A stretch of DNA of 55,287 nucleotides from NCBI GenBank assembly GCA_025462645.1, contig JAOAPB010000092.1:1-55287 (forward strand). The letters are read 5' to 3'. Origin of the DNA: Edaphobacter sp. Its GTDB lineage: Bacteria; Acidobacteriota; Terriglobia; Terriglobales; Acidobacteriaceae. The notes beneath the pieces were generated by a model. That model did no database searches. It saw only the letters and a program-made list of their open reading frames with translations, and was not told where the DNA came from. The position numbers and the translations under genes were made by a program. Positions 34,711-43,461 of the stretch are shown here, in pieces (the stretch's first letter is position 1; every line of letters begins with the position of its first letter).

Positions 34711-34740
34711 AAAGCCCCGAATTTATTCGGGGCTTTTTTG
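34711..34740 (+). terminator. Intrinsic terminator of the flagellar operon
   Basis: AAAGCCCCGAA and TTCGGGGCTTT form an 11-bp perfect stem across a short TTTA loop, followed by TTTG. It lies 154 bp after the last flagellar-cluster gene and is the strongest terminator in the window. The A-tract on the other side would also allow termination in reverse. Confidence 0.9.
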
Positions 34741-34974
34741 ATTCTATCTATTGTAACGAATAGAGGGAAACTAGTATGCCATCTTTATCCCGTTTGTTTG
34801 CAAGGAGATAGATGGCTTAGGGGCTTGACAAGGTTTTTGGCTGAGTTTGCTGCGCAACGGATCGATGGAGTTATTCATTGCCTTGTCGAAGGTTGGTGGC
34901 GGGTCTGCAAGAACAGGCAACAACACGATGAGTTGTTGTTGAAAAGGATCGGACAGTTGTGGCCAAGCAAAGAC

Positions 34975-35006
34975 CTTCGGGATCCTTCGCTGCGCTCAGG
35001 ATGACA
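34975..35006. repeat. Dispersed CTTCGCTGCGCTCAGGATGAC-type repeat
   Basis: CTTCGGGATCCTTCGCTGCG followed by CTCAGGATGACA is a sequence type found between genes in many acidobacterial genomes, and a related copy lies at 35192-35240. It encodes nothing and is flanked by ACAACAGCAAA filler. Confidence 0.5.
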
Positions 35007-35070
35007 GCAAAAACATACAACAGCAAAATCGATGTTTCGGTTTCTTGAGGAACAGGTGACGGCAGAGGCA

Positions 35071-35097
35071 GAAAAAGAGCCTCAAGGGCTCCTCTTC
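35071..35097 (-). terminator. Minus-strand intrinsic terminator
   Basis: On the minus strand GAGCC, a five-base loop and GGCTC are followed by TTTTTC. It lies 226 bp downstream of the stop of the small secreted protein encoded at 35323-35748 and is suitably oriented to end that transcript. Confidence 0.6.
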
Positions 35098-35191
35098 TTA
35101 GATCTAGTGTCCCGTCTCAGAAATTCTCGACATAAATAAATAGAGACTGGTGAGTGGCGAGAAAGAACAAACAACAACAAGAACAAATACA

Positions 35192-35240
35192 GGGGTTCTT
35201 CGCTTCGCTTACAGGGTTCTTCGCTTCGCTCAGGATGACA
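35192..35240. repeat. Tandem pair of GGTTCTTCGCTTCGCT repeats
   Basis: GGTTCTTCGCTTCGCTTACA is directly followed by GGTTCTTCGCTTCGCTCAGG and ATGACA. It is a partial duplication of the same dispersed repeat family as at 34975. No coding function. Confidence 0.55.
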
Positions 35241-35322
35241 ACGTAAAACCAAACATGTCAAACAACATGAGCAATTATGTAGAAGTTCTGAGATACCACA
35301 CTAGCTGAAATCTATATTTGTA

Positions 35323-35748
35323 TTACTGCTGCGAGAAGGCGGGTTCCGAGTTTGGTTCGGGGTTAATGACAGGGATTGAAGCGCCACTGGTATTGAGTTC
35401 TGAACTCTGAGTCGGGCCGAGGCCGAGTTTGATGATGGCGCGGGAGTCCGGGATCAGCTTGGTCTGCCATCCGTTGTCGCCCTGAAACTTCTGCATGGCG
35501 GCTTCAGTCTGTGCGTCCCAGTGACCGGCGGGCTGGCCGGAGAGATAGCCCGACTTGATCAGGGCAGTCTGAATCTCGGTGGCTCGCGAGTCATCGATTG
35601 CACGCTGGCCTGTGCGCTTTGCCACCTTGGACCGTTTATTAAACGTCTTTGGAGAGGTAGGGCCTCGGCGGGCATGCGTCATCGCGACGCCTGACATAGC
35701 CGTCACAACAAGCAGCGCAGAACTCAGGAGAAGTTTACCCAGCTTCAT
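35323..35748 (-). CDS. Secreted peptidoglycan-binding-domain-like protein
   Basis: A 141-residue exported protein. The signal peptide (GKLLLSSALLVVTAMSGVAMTHA) is followed by a basic linker (TFNKRSKVAKRTGQRA) and then a PG_binding_1-like helical repeat: IQTALIKSGYLSGQPAGHWD, AQTEAAMQKFQGDNGW. That is the usual 'AxxxLxxxGxxxGxxxGxxDxxTxxAxxxFQ' pattern. The C-terminus is Pro/Ser/Glu-rich. It probably binds cell wall, but no catalytic domain is attached. It stands alone between the flagellar cluster and htrA and has its own terminator downstream. Confidence 0.82.
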   Translation of the reverse strand: MKLGKLLLSSALLVVTAMSGVAMTHARRGPTSPKTFNKRSKVAKRTGQRAIDDSRATEIQTALIKSGYLSGQPAGHWDAQTEAAMQKFQGDNGWQTKLIPDSRAIIKLGLGPTQSSELNTSGASIPVINPEPNSEPAFSQQ

Positions 35749-35907
35749 TTTTTAGAACAGCACCTCAAATTACAGTATCGGCCGGAGGATTCAATGCCTT
35801 GGCCAATTATTTGGTTAGAGTACCCCTAGAGTAACCATCATGGCAACAGGAGGTCGACATTTTTGGCTATATTTTTTGGGTAGAGGCCATTTTAGTTCGA
35901 TCATGGC

Positions 35908-35949
35908 CGCAAAAAGAGACGCGGAGCCGAAGTCCGCGTCTCTTTTTTG
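35908..35949. terminator. Bidirectional terminator downstream of htrA
   Basis: AAAAAGAGACGCGGA and TCCGCGTCTCTTTTTT form a 14-15 bp perfect stem with a GCCGAAG loop, with A and T tracts on the two sides. It lies 16 bp beyond the htrA stop on the minus strand and ends that transcript with a run of T residues; it can also act in the other direction. Confidence 0.92.
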
Positions 35950-35964
35950 CGTTTTGTCGGTGGT

Positions 35965-37650
35965 CTATGGAAGCGTCCCGCCCACGTAGGAGTTACCGCT
36001 GTTCTTCTGGAGGGGGGAGTGGATGACGAAGACGACGTCGTCCTTGGGTTTGAGGGTGGAGACGATGGCCCTGTAGCTGGCCTCGTCGGTAATGGGCTTT
36101 TTGTTGATCTCCGTGATGATGGCGCCCTTGTTGAGGTTGATCTCATCGGCGAAGGAGCCGGGAGTAACGTTTGTGACAATGACGCCGTCCTTGATTCCGG
36201 TCTTCGTTGCTACCGGGGCCGGGATGGTCGATACGGTGATGCCCAGCTTACCCTGGCCGGCGTCGGACTCCTGCGGGCCAGAATTGTCATTGTTGTCGCC
36301 GGCGATGTCGGCGTAGGTTTTGGCGCGGTCGCCGATGACAACGGAGGCGGTATTCTGCTTGCCGTTATGAAGGTAACCGAGTTTAACGCTTGAGCCTACG
36401 TGGCGAGCGGAGATGTCACTGACCAGATCGTCGCCATCCTTGATATTGCGGCCATCGATGGAGACGATGACGTCGCCAGGTTGAATGCCAGCCTTGGCTG
36501 CGCCTCCGTTGGGGGTGACGGTGCTGACCATGACTCCGCTGGTGAAGCCATAGACACGGCCAACCGCCGAGGACTGCGCCGCCTGGAAGCTGATGCCGAT
36601 AGAGCCGCGAACAACCTTGTGCTCAGGTCCGATGAGCATGTTGTAGACGCTGGCGATGATGTTGGCCGGCATGGCGAAGCCGACACCCTGCGAGCCCATG
36701 GACTGGGTGTAGATGGCGGTGTTCATGCCGACGACCTGACCAGCGAGGTCGACGAGGGGGCCGCCGGAGTTGCCGGGATTGATGGCTGCGTCGGTCTGGA
36801 TGAACTTCTGGAACTGGCTCTGCGAGACGCCGGTGGGGCTGGGTTCGTCGATGGAGCGGTTCTTCGCGGAGATGATTCCGGCGGTGACGGTCTTGGACAG
36901 GGCAAAGGGGCTGCCCAGGGCGAGTACCCAGTCCCCTACCTGCGCGCCGTCGGAGTTGCCGAGCTTGACGGTAGGCAGAGGATCTTTGGTATCGATCTTG
37001 ATGACGGCTATGTCGGTGTCCTTATCGGTTCCGATGACAGTGGCGGGACGGCCGTTGTCGCCGGGGCCCCCATCAGGATCGGTGGAGAGCTTGACGAAGA
37101 TCTTGTCGGCTTTGTCGACGACGTGGTTGTTGGTGATGATGTAGCCACGGGGGTCGACGATGAAGCCGGAGCCGAGGGCGCGACGTTCGCCGGCTGCCAT
37201 GCCGCCGTCGCCGTCGTCGTCACCGCCGCCCTGACCACCGAAGAAGCGGTTGAAGAAGTCCTGCATGTCGCCGGGCTGCTGATCGTCGCCCTCGCCCCCA
37301 CCGTTGGGGTTGGGGTTGGGGCGGAGAGGACCGCGCTGCGCGCCGCCACGAGGGCGCTTGTTGGTGGACTGCTTGGGCAGCGATTCGGTGTTGATGTTGA
37401 CGACCGCCGGACCCACCTGTTTGACGATCTGGGAGAAGCCGTTGGAGAGCGAGGTGGGGGAGGGGATCACAAGGGGCTTCGCGTCGGTCGAGTTGACCGA
37501 CAGCTGCTCCTTGCCGCTGACGCCATGGGTGATCACAGAGCCCGCGAGGATGCCGACGGAGAGCGTCGCGAGGAGCGCGAAGGTCGTGGTGAGGCGGTGG
37601 CTGCGGATCCGGTCCAGCAGGCTTGGAGAAGTATTTATCGGTGTATCCAT
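35965..37650 (-). CDS. htrA: HtrA/DegP-type periplasmic serine protease
   Basis: A 561-residue S1C protease/chaperone of envelope quality control. An uncleaved-looking N-terminal membrane helix (FALLATLSVGILAGSVITHG) at about residues 24-43 is followed by a Gly/Asn/Asp-rich linker (residues 100-155). The trypsin-like domain has His176 (TNNHVVD), Asp213 (DTDIAVIKID) and Ser295 (NPGNSGGPLV). Two PDZ domains follow, with GGAAKAGIQPGDVIVSIDGR in the first and a second around PGSFADEINLNKGAIITEIN. The catalytic triad is complete, so it should be an active protease. Downstream is a strong bidirectional terminator; 37651-37825 contains its promoter region but no site I can call with confidence. Confidence 0.95.
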   Translation of the reverse strand: MDTPINTSPSLLDRIRSHRLTTTFALLATLSVGILAGSVITHGVSGKEQLSVNSTDAKPLVIPSPTSLSNGFSQIVKQVGPAVVNINTESLPKQSTNKRPRGGAQRGPLRPNPNPNGGGEGDDQQPGDMQDFFNRFFGGQGGGDDDGDGGMAAGERRALGSGFIVDPRGYIITNNHVVDKADKIFVKLSTDPDGGPGDNGRPATVIGTDKDTDIAVIKIDTKDPLPTVKLGNSDGAQVGDWVLALGSPFALSKTVTAGIISAKNRSIDEPSPTGVSQSQFQKFIQTDAAINPGNSGGPLVDLAGQVVGMNTAIYTQSMGSQGVGFAMPANIIASVYNMLIGPEHKVVRGSIGISFQAAQSSAVGRVYGFTSGVMVSTVTPNGGAAKAGIQPGDVIVSIDGRNIKDGDDLVSDISARHVGSSVKLGYLHNGKQNTASVVIGDRAKTYADIAGDNNDNSGPQESDAGQGKLGITVSTIPAPVATKTGIKDGVIVTNVTPGSFADEINLNKGAIITEINKKPITDEASYRAIVSTLKPKDDVVFVIHSPLQKNSGNSYVGGTLP

Positions 37651-37825
37651 CTTGATAAGTCTGACCTCATTTCGTGCGTTGCGCTACGCCTGGCCCGTGA
37701 GGGCGGGCGAAACTTTAAGTATAGTCCTGTCCCACGCAATCCTCCATTAGAGGATGGCAAGGGCATCACGGTTGTTTAGACGCGAAGATAGGGCAAAGGT
37801 GTTCTTGACGTTATTTCTGAACATT

Positions 37826-38752
37826 TCAGGAGGGATGGGCAGGAAGGGGGGCTGCAGAAGATAAAAATTCCGTGAAGGCTATTCCCGAAAGGATCAGTGC
37901 GGCTCCGCACAGGGAGCGAAGGCCGAGATGCTCGTGCAGGAAGAGGAGTGAGGTAAGGGTAGCGAAGACGGGCTCGAGGGTGAGGAGGAGCGCGGTGTGG
38001 CTGGGAGGGAGATGTTGCTGGGCCCAGCTTTGGACAGTGAAGGCGGCGGCGGTGGCCAGCAGGCTGGTAACGGCGAGTGCAATGAGCAGACGAGGGGTGA
38101 TGGTGAGGTATGGCCTTCCGGCCATGGGTAGAGTGATAGCCATGATGACGGCAGCGACGCCGATCTGGAGCGTGGCCAGCTGGGCGGTTGGAACCCGGTG
38201 GGAGGTGTGCGCCAGAGAGAGGAGATGTCCGGCGAAGGCGATGGCGCAGATGAGGGTGAGGAGGTCGCCGAAGCCTATGCTGCTGAAGAGATTCTGCCGG
38301 GAGGTTCCAACTGGAGTGGTTAGGAGGAGGAGGCCCGCGAAGGCCAGGAGTGCGCCTGCGGCCGTGGTCCAGCGAGGAGCGGGGGCGTTGGCTGGACGCA
38401 GCAGCGGGATGGCTGTGAGAAGAGGGACGAAGACGACGACAAGTCCGGTGATGAAGGCGGATTTGGCGGCGGTTGTGTGGGCCAGGCCAGCGGTTTGAAA
38501 TTGATAGCCGGCGGCGAGGAAGAGGCCGACGATGGTGCTGAAGAAGAGGGTCTGGCGGCTGATGTGGCGGAGCTGACGGTAGTTGATGACGGCCAGCGCG
38601 ATGAAGGCCAGGGTCATGCGAAGGAGATTGAAGAGGAGAGGGGAGGCGTCGTGCAGCGCGTCTTTGACGAGGACGAAGGTAACGCCCCATATCGCCACGA
38701 CTGCCAGTAGCAGGAGGTGCGCCAGAGTGGAAGGGCGAAGGCGATGGAGCAA
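37826..38752 (-). CDS. EamA/DMT-superfamily permease
   Basis: A 308-residue inner-membrane protein with ten predicted transmembrane helices arranged as two EamA repeats. The opening LLLAVVAIWGVTFVLVKDAL is the typical repeat start, and the second repeat begins around FSSIGFGDLLTLICAIAFAG. Members export or import metabolites such as amino acids and nucleotide bases; the substrate is not readable. The start is a TTG directly abutting the TAA stop of the amidohydrolase gene (TAATTG), which implies translational coupling. The pair may therefore form a scavenging unit. Confidence 0.9.
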   Translation of the reverse strand: MLHRLRPSTLAHLLLLAVVAIWGVTFVLVKDALHDASPLLFNLLRMTLAFIALAVINYRQLRHISRQTLFFSTIVGLFLAAGYQFQTAGLAHTTAAKSAFITGLVVVFVPLLTAIPLLRPANAPAPRWTTAAGALLAFAGLLLLTTPVGTSRQNLFSSIGFGDLLTLICAIAFAGHLLSLAHTSHRVPTAQLATLQIGVAAVIMAITLPMAGRPYLTITPRLLIALAVTSLLATAAAFTVQSWAQQHLPPSHTALLLTLEPVFATLTSLLFLHEHLGLRSLCGAALILSGIAFTEFLSSAAPLPAHPS

Positions 38753-40576
38753 TTATTCTTCTCCCTCTTCGTCTTCTCCATCTGGGAGGATCGAGCGGTG
38801 CTTCACCTGGGCTGAGCGGGCTTGCGATGGCGGGGAATAGACAGTATCTCCATTGACTACGGTTCGGAGGACCTTCGTATGGAGGAGCTCTTGCGGCGTG
38901 GCGGTGGTGGGGTCGTGGTCGAGGACGATGAAGTCGGCGAGGAAGCCGGGTTCGAGGCGGCCCTTCTGGTGCTCGCGGAACTCGGCGAAGGCAGAGGCCT
39001 GGGTGTAGGCATAGATGGCCTCCTGGATCGTGAGCTTCTCCTGCGGCTGATAAGTTTTGGTGCCGGCTTCGTTTTGCCTGGTGATCGCGGCGTAGAGGCC
39101 CCGGAATGGATTGATGGGTTCGACGGGATAGTCGGTGCCGAAGGCCAGGGTTACGTTGTGGTCGAGGAAGGTCTTCCAGGCGTAGGCGTATTTGGCTCGG
39201 TTGGGGCCGAGGCGGTCGGTGGCCCAGTTCATATCGGTGAGGAGATGGCTGGGCTGCATGGAAGCGATGACGCCTTCGCTGGCGAAGCGGTTGAAGTCTG
39301 CCGGGAGCAGTACCTGGGCGTGTTCGATGCGGAAGCGGAGACTGGCGGGAGTGGCCGTGGATGAGTCTTCCGTCACGATGGCGGCGTCGGGGTTGCGTGG
39401 AGGGCCAGGTTGATTCGCAGGGTGGGCTACCTGCTCGGCTGCGGCGAAGGCGTTGAGGGCGATGTGGTTGGCACGGTCGCCGATGGCGTGGAAGCCGAGC
39501 TGGAAGCCTGCGGCGGCACGCTCGATGGCTAGCTGATTGAGTTTGGCCTGGTCGTAGCGTGGAAGGCCGGAGTTGCCGGGGTCGTCTGCGTAGGGTTCTT
39601 CGAGAGCGGCGGTGCGGGAGCCGAGGGAGCCGTCCATGAAGCCTTTGAGCATGGTGATGTGGAGGAGCGGGTCGTCGGCGGGGTGGCTGGCGCGGCGTTG
39701 CTGGAGGACTGCGAGGGGCTGCGCGAAGGCGAGCCATTCTGCGACGCGGAGGCGGAGTTGATGGGAGTGCTCCATCTCTTCGAGGGCGAGGAAGTCCTCC
39801 CACTCGGAGTTGTCCTGGACGCTGGTGACGCCGTTGGCGAGGGCGTCATCGATGGCTGTGGAGAGGGCGCGACGGCGCTGTTCGAGAGATGGCGGCGGGA
39901 TTTTGCTGAAGACGAGGGCGTTGGCGGCGGCCTCGCGCAGGATGCCTGTCGGGGTGCCGGAGGCGTCACGATCGATCCTGGCTCCGGATGGGTCGGGGGT
40001 GTCAGCGGTGATGCCTGCGGCGAGGAGAGCGGCGGAGTTGGCGACTGCCATGTGCTCGTCGACGCGACGGAAGATTGCGGGGTGGCCAGCGGTGACGGCG
40101 TCCAGATCGGCGCGGGTGGGAAGCTGCTTGCTGGCCCAGAGGGTGTGGTCCCAACCGCCGCCTTCGAGCCATGCTCCGGGCTTTGCCGTGGAGGCGTAGG
40201 TGCGGATGCGATCCTGCATCTCGGCGAGGGATTTGGAGCCGATCAGGTTGACCGCGAGGTGCAGCAGTCCGGCGTTGCCCATGTGGGTGTGGGCATCGTT
40301 GATGCCGGGCATGGCGAAGTCGCCGCTCAGGTCGATGACTTTGGTCTGGGGACCTTTCAGCTTCAGCAGATCGACGTCGGAGCCTACGGCTGTGATCTTG
40401 CCTTGGGAGATGGCGATTGCGGTTACTTTTGCTGGTGTTTTCGAGGGATCGTTGGGGCGAAGGTGGGCTCCGGTGAGGATGTTGCCATGGATGTAGATGG
40501 TTTCGGGGGGATTATTCTGGGCGTGGAGGAGCAGGCTGCCGAGGAGGAGAAACGCGCTGATGGCAAAGGGTTTCAC
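38753..40576 (-). CDS. Exported amidohydrolase (YtcJ-like)
   Basis: A 607-residue metal-dependent hydrolase of the amidohydrolase superfamily. A signal peptide (KPFAISAFLLLGSLLLHAQ) suggests export. Metal ligands are visible in DAHTHMGNAG, in the IEHAQVL histidine and in LAFGTDYPVEPINPF. The C-terminal beta strands carry GRLEPGFLADFIVLDHDP, typical of the composite domain. YtcJ-like enzymes have uncertain substrates; N-substituted formamide hydrolysis is known for one member. It precedes the permease gene with no gap and lies 12 bp after the M20 peptidase gene's stop in the same direction, so the three may be an operon for handling N-acyl or peptide compounds. Confidence 0.9.
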   Translation of the reverse strand: MKPFAISAFLLLGSLLLHAQNNPPETIYIHGNILTGAHLRPNDPSKTPAKVTAIAISQGKITAVGSDVDLLKLKGPQTKVIDLSGDFAMPGINDAHTHMGNAGLLHLAVNLIGSKSLAEMQDRIRTYASTAKPGAWLEGGGWDHTLWASKQLPTRADLDAVTAGHPAIFRRVDEHMAVANSAALLAAGITADTPDPSGARIDRDASGTPTGILREAAANALVFSKIPPPSLEQRRRALSTAIDDALANGVTSVQDNSEWEDFLALEEMEHSHQLRLRVAEWLAFAQPLAVLQQRRASHPADDPLLHITMLKGFMDGSLGSRTAALEEPYADDPGNSGLPRYDQAKLNQLAIERAAAGFQLGFHAIGDRANHIALNAFAAAEQVAHPANQPGPPRNPDAAIVTEDSSTATPASLRFRIEHAQVLLPADFNRFASEGVIASMQPSHLLTDMNWATDRLGPNRAKYAYAWKTFLDHNVTLAFGTDYPVEPINPFRGLYAAITRQNEAGTKTYQPQEKLTIQEAIYAYTQASAFAEFREHQKGRLEPGFLADFIVLDHDPTTATPQELLHTKVLRTVVNGDTVYSPPSQARSAQVKHRSILPDGEDEEGEE

Positions 40577-40588
40577 GGGGTGAGTGTA

Positions 40589-41926
40589 TCAAGTGCGGTG
40601 ATCTTCTGCGGTGATTTGAATGGTGTCCAGGAGGATGAGGAGGATGCGGCGGAGGGCGGTCTCGCGGCCGGTGGGGTCGTACCACTCCTGGAGGGTGTGG
40701 ATTCCGCCGCCGGTTCCTCCGGTGCCTATGGCGATGGCGGGTAAACCTCTGGAGAGAGGGATGTTGGCGTCAGTGGAGCCAAGGCGCAGTTCGGTGCGGA
40801 GGGAGAGGTGGCGGTCCACGGCGCGAATGCTCTGGAGGATGGGGGAGTCGTCGGGGAGAGTGCCGGCGGGGCGCATTCCGATGGTCTGGATGTGGAGTCT
40901 GAGGGGCGGCTCTGTGGTTTTATGCGTGGCAAACGTGGAGAGCAGATCGTCGAGAATCTGGTGAATCCGGGTGGCGGTGGCGACGAGTTGGGTGGGATCG
41001 GTGGAGCGAAGGTCGAGCAGGGCGGTGGCGGACTCGGGGATGGAGTTGACCGAGGTGCCTCCGGAGATGTGTCCGACGTTGATGGTGGTGAGGGGTCTGG
41101 TGGGGAGTTTGAGTTCGGCGATTTGAGTAAGGGCTCGGCTGAGGATGAGGATTGGGTTTGGGGTGCCGGCGTCGGTCCATGAATGGCCTCCGGGGCCGGT
41201 GATGGTGACGCGGAAGCGGAGGCTGCCGAGGGCCTGGGTGACGACGGCGGAGGTGCCGCTGCCTTCGAGGGCGATGGCGGCGGCGATACGTCTGCGATAG
41301 GGGCCCCGCTCGAAGAGGTGGCGCATGCCGCGGAGGTCGCCCTCGCCCTCTTCGCCTACGTTCGCGGCGAAGAGTATGGGAAGGGGTGGGGTGATGTTGG
41401 CGTAGCGGAGCGCTGCGGCGATGCCGAGGAGGGCCGAGAGGCCGGCTGCGTTGTCGCAGATGCCGGGGGCATAGATGCGAGCGCTGTCGGGCATCTCTGT
41501 GGGCTGGCAGTCTGTACCGGCGGGAAAGACGGTGTCGAGGTGGGCGGAGAGGAGGATGCAGGGGGTGTCGGCGAGGCCGGCTGCGGGGCTTACCTCTGAT
41601 GCGGAAGGCTGGAGATTGGGAGGAGGCTCTGGATGCGACGGGGTGGGGTTGTCGGTAGGCAACTCGGCGGTTAGTTCGGAGGTTAGCTCGGCGAGGACAT
41701 TGCCTTCGTCGTCGATGTGAATGTTAGTTAGGCCGAGTTGGTGGAAGCGATCGAGAAACCAGGCGGCACGGGCGGATTCGCCGAAGGAAGGAGCGGGGAT
41801 ACTGACGAGTTCGAGCTGCCATTGGCGAAGCCGTGGCTGGTGGAGGTGAAGCCAGTGGAAGGCGCGGTGGACGGCTGTGAGGGTCGCGAGGCGGGTGATA
41901 CGGCGCTGGGCTGAGGAGGTGGGCAT
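40589..41926 (-). CDS. M20-family metallopeptidase
   Basis: A 445-residue zinc peptidase/deacylase of the M20 clan. Motifs: SAHLDTVFPAG with the first His and its catalytic Asp, GICDNAAGLSALLG with the bridging Asp, ANVGEEGEGDLRG with the catalytic Glu pair, a dimerisation domain with VTITGPGGHSWTDAGTPN, and the final histidine in GIHTLQEWYD. GSTDANIPLSRG lies before it. The specificity resembles PepT-like or acylase enzymes but cannot be fixed. No signal peptide is evident. An Asn/Pro-rich insertion at about residues 85-115 is not a family feature. It is the first gene of a minus-strand trio with the amidohydrolase and permease. Confidence 0.93.
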   Translation of the reverse strand: MPTSSAQRRITRLATLTAVHRAFHWLHLHQPRLRQWQLELVSIPAPSFGESARAAWFLDRFHQLGLTNIHIDDEGNVLAELTSELTAELPTDNPTPSHPEPPPNLQPSASEVSPAAGLADTPCILLSAHLDTVFPAGTDCQPTEMPDSARIYAPGICDNAAGLSALLGIAAALRYANITPPLPILFAANVGEEGEGDLRGMRHLFERGPYRRRIAAAIALEGSGTSAVVTQALGSLRFRVTITGPGGHSWTDAGTPNPILILSRALTQIAELKLPTRPLTTINVGHISGGTSVNSIPESATALLDLRSTDPTQLVATATRIHQILDDLLSTFATHKTTEPPLRLHIQTIGMRPAGTLPDDSPILQSIRAVDRHLSLRTELRLGSTDANIPLSRGLPAIAIGTGGTGGGIHTLQEWYDPTGRETALRRILLILLDTIQITAEDHRT

Positions 41927-42544
41927 CAGATGTAGGTCAACTCCGATGCAGATGGAGCCGCGTAAAAGAGAGGATACCGCAGAGAACGCGGGATTCTGTT
42001 CATGGGGATCCCTTGTCAGGCAAAGAGGTCGTGGTTTCCTCCTGATCGGGAGTGAATCCGAGATGATCTTCGCCGAGAAAAATTACGAAGATAGGAGCGG
42101 GGAGCCTATCCTGTGCCCGATAAGAGAAGCAGCAATTTTAGACAGGCGAAGGGGAAGCAGAAAGATCTCCGGCGCCATAAGTGAGTCTGTCGTGTTTGGA
42201 AACGGGCCTGATTTCAGGGAAGGATATCTCGATGCCAACACTTTCGCAGATGGCGGTAACGAGCACGTTTGTGGGGCCAGGCCTGGTGGCTCTGAGTCGC
42301 ACAACAAGGGCACCAAGGCACAAGCCACCAAATCGATTGCTGCTGTACCGAAAAGGCACAAACACAAAGCGACGGAAGGCGCAATTTACGAAAGAAGCAC
42401 ATAAGACCCGATCGGTCTGAGCGGCTGAGACTCCCCGCCAGATGGATTTTCTATTCAATAGACCCGATCGGTCTGAGCGGCTGAGACTCCCCGCCAGATG
42501 GATTTTCTATTCAATTCGTCCCAGGGAGAAGTGGATCACCGCCG
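41927..42544. other. Gene-poor left edge of an accessory island
   Basis: These 618 bp separate the M20 peptidase from the island genes. Several overlapping frames on both strands are open (for example about 60-95 residues around 42083-42420), but none has a ribosome site, family motif or consistent codon pattern. The stretch looks like decayed sequence. Its right end holds the 56-bp tandem repeat at 42404-42515. The base composition is visibly less GC-rich than in the surrounding core genes. Confidence 0.5.
42404..42515. repeat. Perfect 56-bp tandem duplication containing a TetR-operator-like palindrome
   Basis: Two identical, adjacent 56-bp units run 42404-42459 and 42460-42515. Each begins AGACCCGATCGGTCTGAGCG and ends TTTTCTATTCAAT. 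The start AGACC-CGATC-GGTCT is a near-palindrome like the operators of some TetR-family repressors, and CGGCTGAGACTCCCCGCC follows. The array is 29 bp before the small open frame at 42545. Perfect identity means the duplication is recent or maintained. Confidence 0.9.
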
Positions 42545-42736
42545 ATGACAGAGTACGCCTACCATAAGCAAAATTTTGTTGAATCTGTTCTCGGTATTAA
42601 GCGAGTCAATACTGTTGTGCGAAACGCTTTGCCTGAAGCGGGCTTCTCTGTTGATCAGGCTGAGCTTCCGGGTATCCGAATCCTTCAGTTGGGTTCTGTG
42701 TGGCTCTTGCTCCGCGAATCAGATTGGTACCGCTAA
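42545..42736 (+). CDS. Small hypothetical protein (63 aa)
   Basis: An ATG-started frame of 63 codons, with GGGAGAAG upstream though at a longer than ideal distance. The product (for example NFVESVLGIKRVNTVVRNAL) is not low-complexity and ends WLLLRESDWYR. I recognise no family. It may be a small real protein or the amino-terminal remnant of a longer one, since the sequence after its stop in other frames shows no continuation I can follow. It lies directly downstream of the 56-bp tandem duplication. Confidence 0.4.
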   Translation: MTEYAYHKQNFVESVLGIKRVNTVVRNALPEAGFSVDQAELPGIRILQLGSVWLLLRESDWYR

Positions 42737-42907
42737 AGTCGGCTTGTGTTTACCAATGCATCGTCGATGAGTGTATTGGCCATTTATCACCGACTAACGG
42801 AGCAACGAGGTGTGAATTCGTTCTGTAGTTTCCGAAAACCCCGTTTCAAGGAAGTTTGTTGTGGGCTGGCGCGTCTATGCTGTACTGTTTGCAGGCCGCA
42901 ATCAGCC

Positions 42908-43378
42908 ATGACAGGAGCCGCAGCGAGAGTGAGGTTTTATAAGAAAGTTCTGATTGGCTCGGGTGCTGTCCTTGTTCTGCTTTGGGCAGCACATGCTTTC
43001 GTACCCACGTTGACCTGTGCGTCAGAGACAATGATGAGAACGAGCCTTCCCGGTGAGGACGTTGAAGTGGTCTATCTGAGCTGCGACACACTCGCGAAAC
43101 AGGACACGATTGACGTTTACCTCATGAAGACTGGAGCAAACAATCAGCCTCGATTGATCAGATGGCTGTACAAGAAGACTCTTGTTTTCCGGTATGACCC
43201 CGCATCTGATGATGGACCTCTGCCCACTATCCGCGCTTCTGGTCCTAACAGGATTGTGATCGCAGTTCCACGAGTGTCTTCCGTCTCTCTCGAGCGCCAT
43301 GATTGGAGAAATGTTTCTGTAGATTATGAGATCGGGCACACCGACTATCCCGAGACTGACGCACCACGAGCACCTTAG
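42908..43378 (+). CDS. Hypothetical membrane-anchored protein
   Basis: A protein of 156 residues from the ATG at 42908 (the frame is open from 42746, but the extra N-terminus is Cys/Arg-rich and unconvincing). One transmembrane helix (VLIGSGAVLVLLWAAHAFV) at about residues 14-32 is followed by a beta-rich extracytoplasmic domain of about 120 residues with DVEVVYLSCDTLAKQDTIDV and RIVIAVPRVSSVSLERHDWR. No family is recognised. It is convergent to the broken gene at 43462-44005 in the accessory island; a role as part of a contact-dependent or immunity locus is possible but unsupported. Confidence 0.6.
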   Translation: MTGAAARVRFYKKVLIGSGAVLVLLWAAHAFVPTLTCASETMMRTSLPGEDVEVVYLSCDTLAKQDTIDVYLMKTGANNQPRLIRWLYKKTLVFRYDPASDDGPLPTIRASGPNRIVIAVPRVSSVSLERHDWRNVSVDYEIGHTDYPETDAPRAP

Positions 43379-43461
43379 AGCCTACAACTATCCCGCTTTA
43401 GAGATAGTCAAGTTCCTGGGAAGTCGGGTTTTCGGAGAGGGCCAGATGCATGCACCGGCAA

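Noticed and set aside
34696..35004. 102-codon frame in the post-flagellar gap
   Set aside because: It runs across the terminator and the dispersed repeat and has no ribosome site or family match.
37776..39803. 675-codon open frame on the minus strand, longer than some real genes
   Set aside because: It is in a different frame over the EamA and amidohydrolase genes, consists mainly of Arg, Pro and His, and has no domain motifs. It is a by-product of high GC.
42181..42420. Possible 79-codon gene on the plus strand in the island
   Set aside because: Overlapping frames on both strands are equally open and none has a ribosome site or coding signature; treated as decayed DNA.
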